Shown one piece after another: positions 63,318-64,000 of a DNA stretch of 64,000 nt. The position numbers and the translations under genes are program-made. Source of the DNA: Xylogone sp. PMI_703 (taxonomy: Eukaryota; Ascomycota; Leotiomycetes); the NCBI GenBank assembly GCA_021399445.1, contig JAJTUQ010000008.1:558001-622000 (forward strand), given 5' to 3'. Positions within the stretch are counted from its first letter, which is position 1. Every line of letters starts with the position of its first letter. The notes under the pieces were generated by a model. It saw nothing but the letters and a program-made list of their open reading frames with translations. It was not told the DNA's origin and made no database searches.

Positions 63318-63743
63318 ATGGCAGGAGTCTCGGGAAATCATGCTACTTCAGTAGCGGACGAAACAAAGGATACATTGTGCGATGTTCGAACTGTTATCCC
63401 AGACTTGCACTCCAGCATCGACAGTATCAATTCGTCGCGAACACCTGGGAGCGGATGCTGCCACTGCACATGCGACCTCGTGACTCCAGAGCCGAGAGAG
63501 CTAATACGCCTTGCTAGGTCTTATGGAGAGAGCTACGCCAATATCCAACGGCAACTAGAGTCTCTAAAGGCAAATTTTGAAAAAGTAGATAAGATAGTGG
63601 AGATGCTCTCTCACAAGTCTGAGGAAGAGCAAAATAGAAAACTACAGAAAAACGGCAATCATACCAACATGTTCGCCCTACTTGTGGTGTTTGCTTGCAG
63701 TTATGTCTTAATTATCCTAAACTTCATAACCCGAGATATCTAG
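63318..63743 (+). CDS. small coiled-coil, tail-anchored membrane protein
   Basis: From the ATG at 63318 the product has 141 residues. The middle is an amphipathic coiled coil (ESYANIQRQLESLKANFEKV, DKIVEMLSHKSEEEQNRKLQ). The C-terminus has one hydrophobic segment (MFALLVVFACSYVLIILNF) followed by a short ITRDI end, typical of tail-anchored proteins. A Cys-rich patch (GCCHCTCDL) precedes the coil. The frame is open 11 codons further upstream but without ATG. Family unknown. Confidence 0.55.
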   Translation: MAGVSGNHATSVADETKDTLCDVRTVIPDLHSSIDSINSSRTPGSGCCHCTCDLVTPEPRELIRLARSYGESYANIQRQLESLKANFEKVDKIVEMLSHKSEEEQNRKLQKNGNHTNMFALLVVFACSYVLIILNFITRDI

Positions 63744-64000
63744 CAAAACAAGAACATTGTTGCTGAATAAATAATGTGTTGGTTCATAACACTACTACAT
63801 TATATATTTTGCCATAGGTAGAATGGCAAATGCAGAACACGAGCTCTCACGGCAGATGAGAAGAAGGCAACCATAATTAGAAATAATTCCATATCTTAGG
63901 GCCAATAACACCTAGGTTTACTTCTCCTCTACTGGTAATATCACCTCCCTCACAGACGAATCGTACGTGACCCATGAAGACCCGTCCCAATCGGCGTGAT
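63744..64000. other. no gene recognised
   Basis: Sequence after the last gene to the window edge. Nothing supported. Confidence 0.35.

Noticed and set aside
1..64000. tRNA and rRNA genes
   Set aside because: I saw no cloverleaf with correctly spaced A and B boxes and no rRNA sequence. The A-box-like segments at 21.3 and 59.8 kb lack a B box at the right distance.

Overview
This is a transposon-rich, gene-poor stretch of a filamentous ascomycete (Pezizomycotina) genome, probably an accessory or subtelomere-like compartment. The evidence is short introns (about 42-70 nt, GTRNGN...CTRAC...YAG), HET, NB-ARC-TPR, 2EXR, CVNH and DUF3435 protein families, a Tad/I-like LINE, pogo-, Tc1-, hAT- and Mutator-like transposon debris, and transition-biased decay that looks like repeat-induced point mutation (RIP). 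I cannot name the species.

Layout. 0-8.6 kb: decayed single genes (a short coiled-coil gene with an 18-nt microexon, an aminoglycoside-phosphotransferase-like pseudogene, a truncated Pumilio gene) and LINE debris. 8.6-20.3 kb: two elements with terminal inverted repeats and TA target duplications. One (8625-11318) carries an intact HET-domain gene, the other (15830-20279) a HET-NB-ARC-TPR gene broken by one frameshift. Between them lie a 17-bp minisatellite and a 5'-truncated LINE with a long open RT-RNase H frame. 20-32 kb: an ankyrin gene, a pogo remnant, an NLR tail pseudogene, a 2EXR gene and a CVNH-WD40 fusion gene interrupted by a 57-bp tandem duplication. 32-45.7 kb: Tc1 and bZIP (DUF3425) fragments, an AT-hook/Myb-like pseudogene, a tandem pair of multi-spanning membrane protein genes, a divergent DNA ligase module, a BTB relic, an LRR-like gene and a secreted calpain-like protease. 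45.7-54 kb: a hAT relic, a solo end of the HET-carrying element family, an unknown gene, a complete Mutator-like element (81-bp perfect TIRs, 8-bp target duplication) and an intact BAH-PHD chromatin gene. 54-64 kb: a second microexon gene, a decayed DUF3435 tyrosine recombinase (Starship captain-like) with AT-hook tail, a RIP-degraded copy of the ligase module, an ankyrin gene with 99-bp perfect repeats, and a coiled-coil tail-anchored protein.

How the parts relate. Several loci are self/non-self recognition families (two HET genes, two NLR-type genes, two ankyrin genes). The two best preserved HET genes sit inside mobile elements of the same TIR family that encode no transposase I can see. 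The most interesting hypothesis is that a Tc1/mariner-like (TA-targeting) non-autonomous family disperses HET/NLR incompatibility genes as cargo. Many other genes are broken by single C-to-T-type nonsense changes or frameshifts. One duplicated segment (ligase module, 41 kb versus 60 kb) shows nearly pure C-to-T/G-to-A differences over its best aligned stretch, so RIP or a similar process has acted here.
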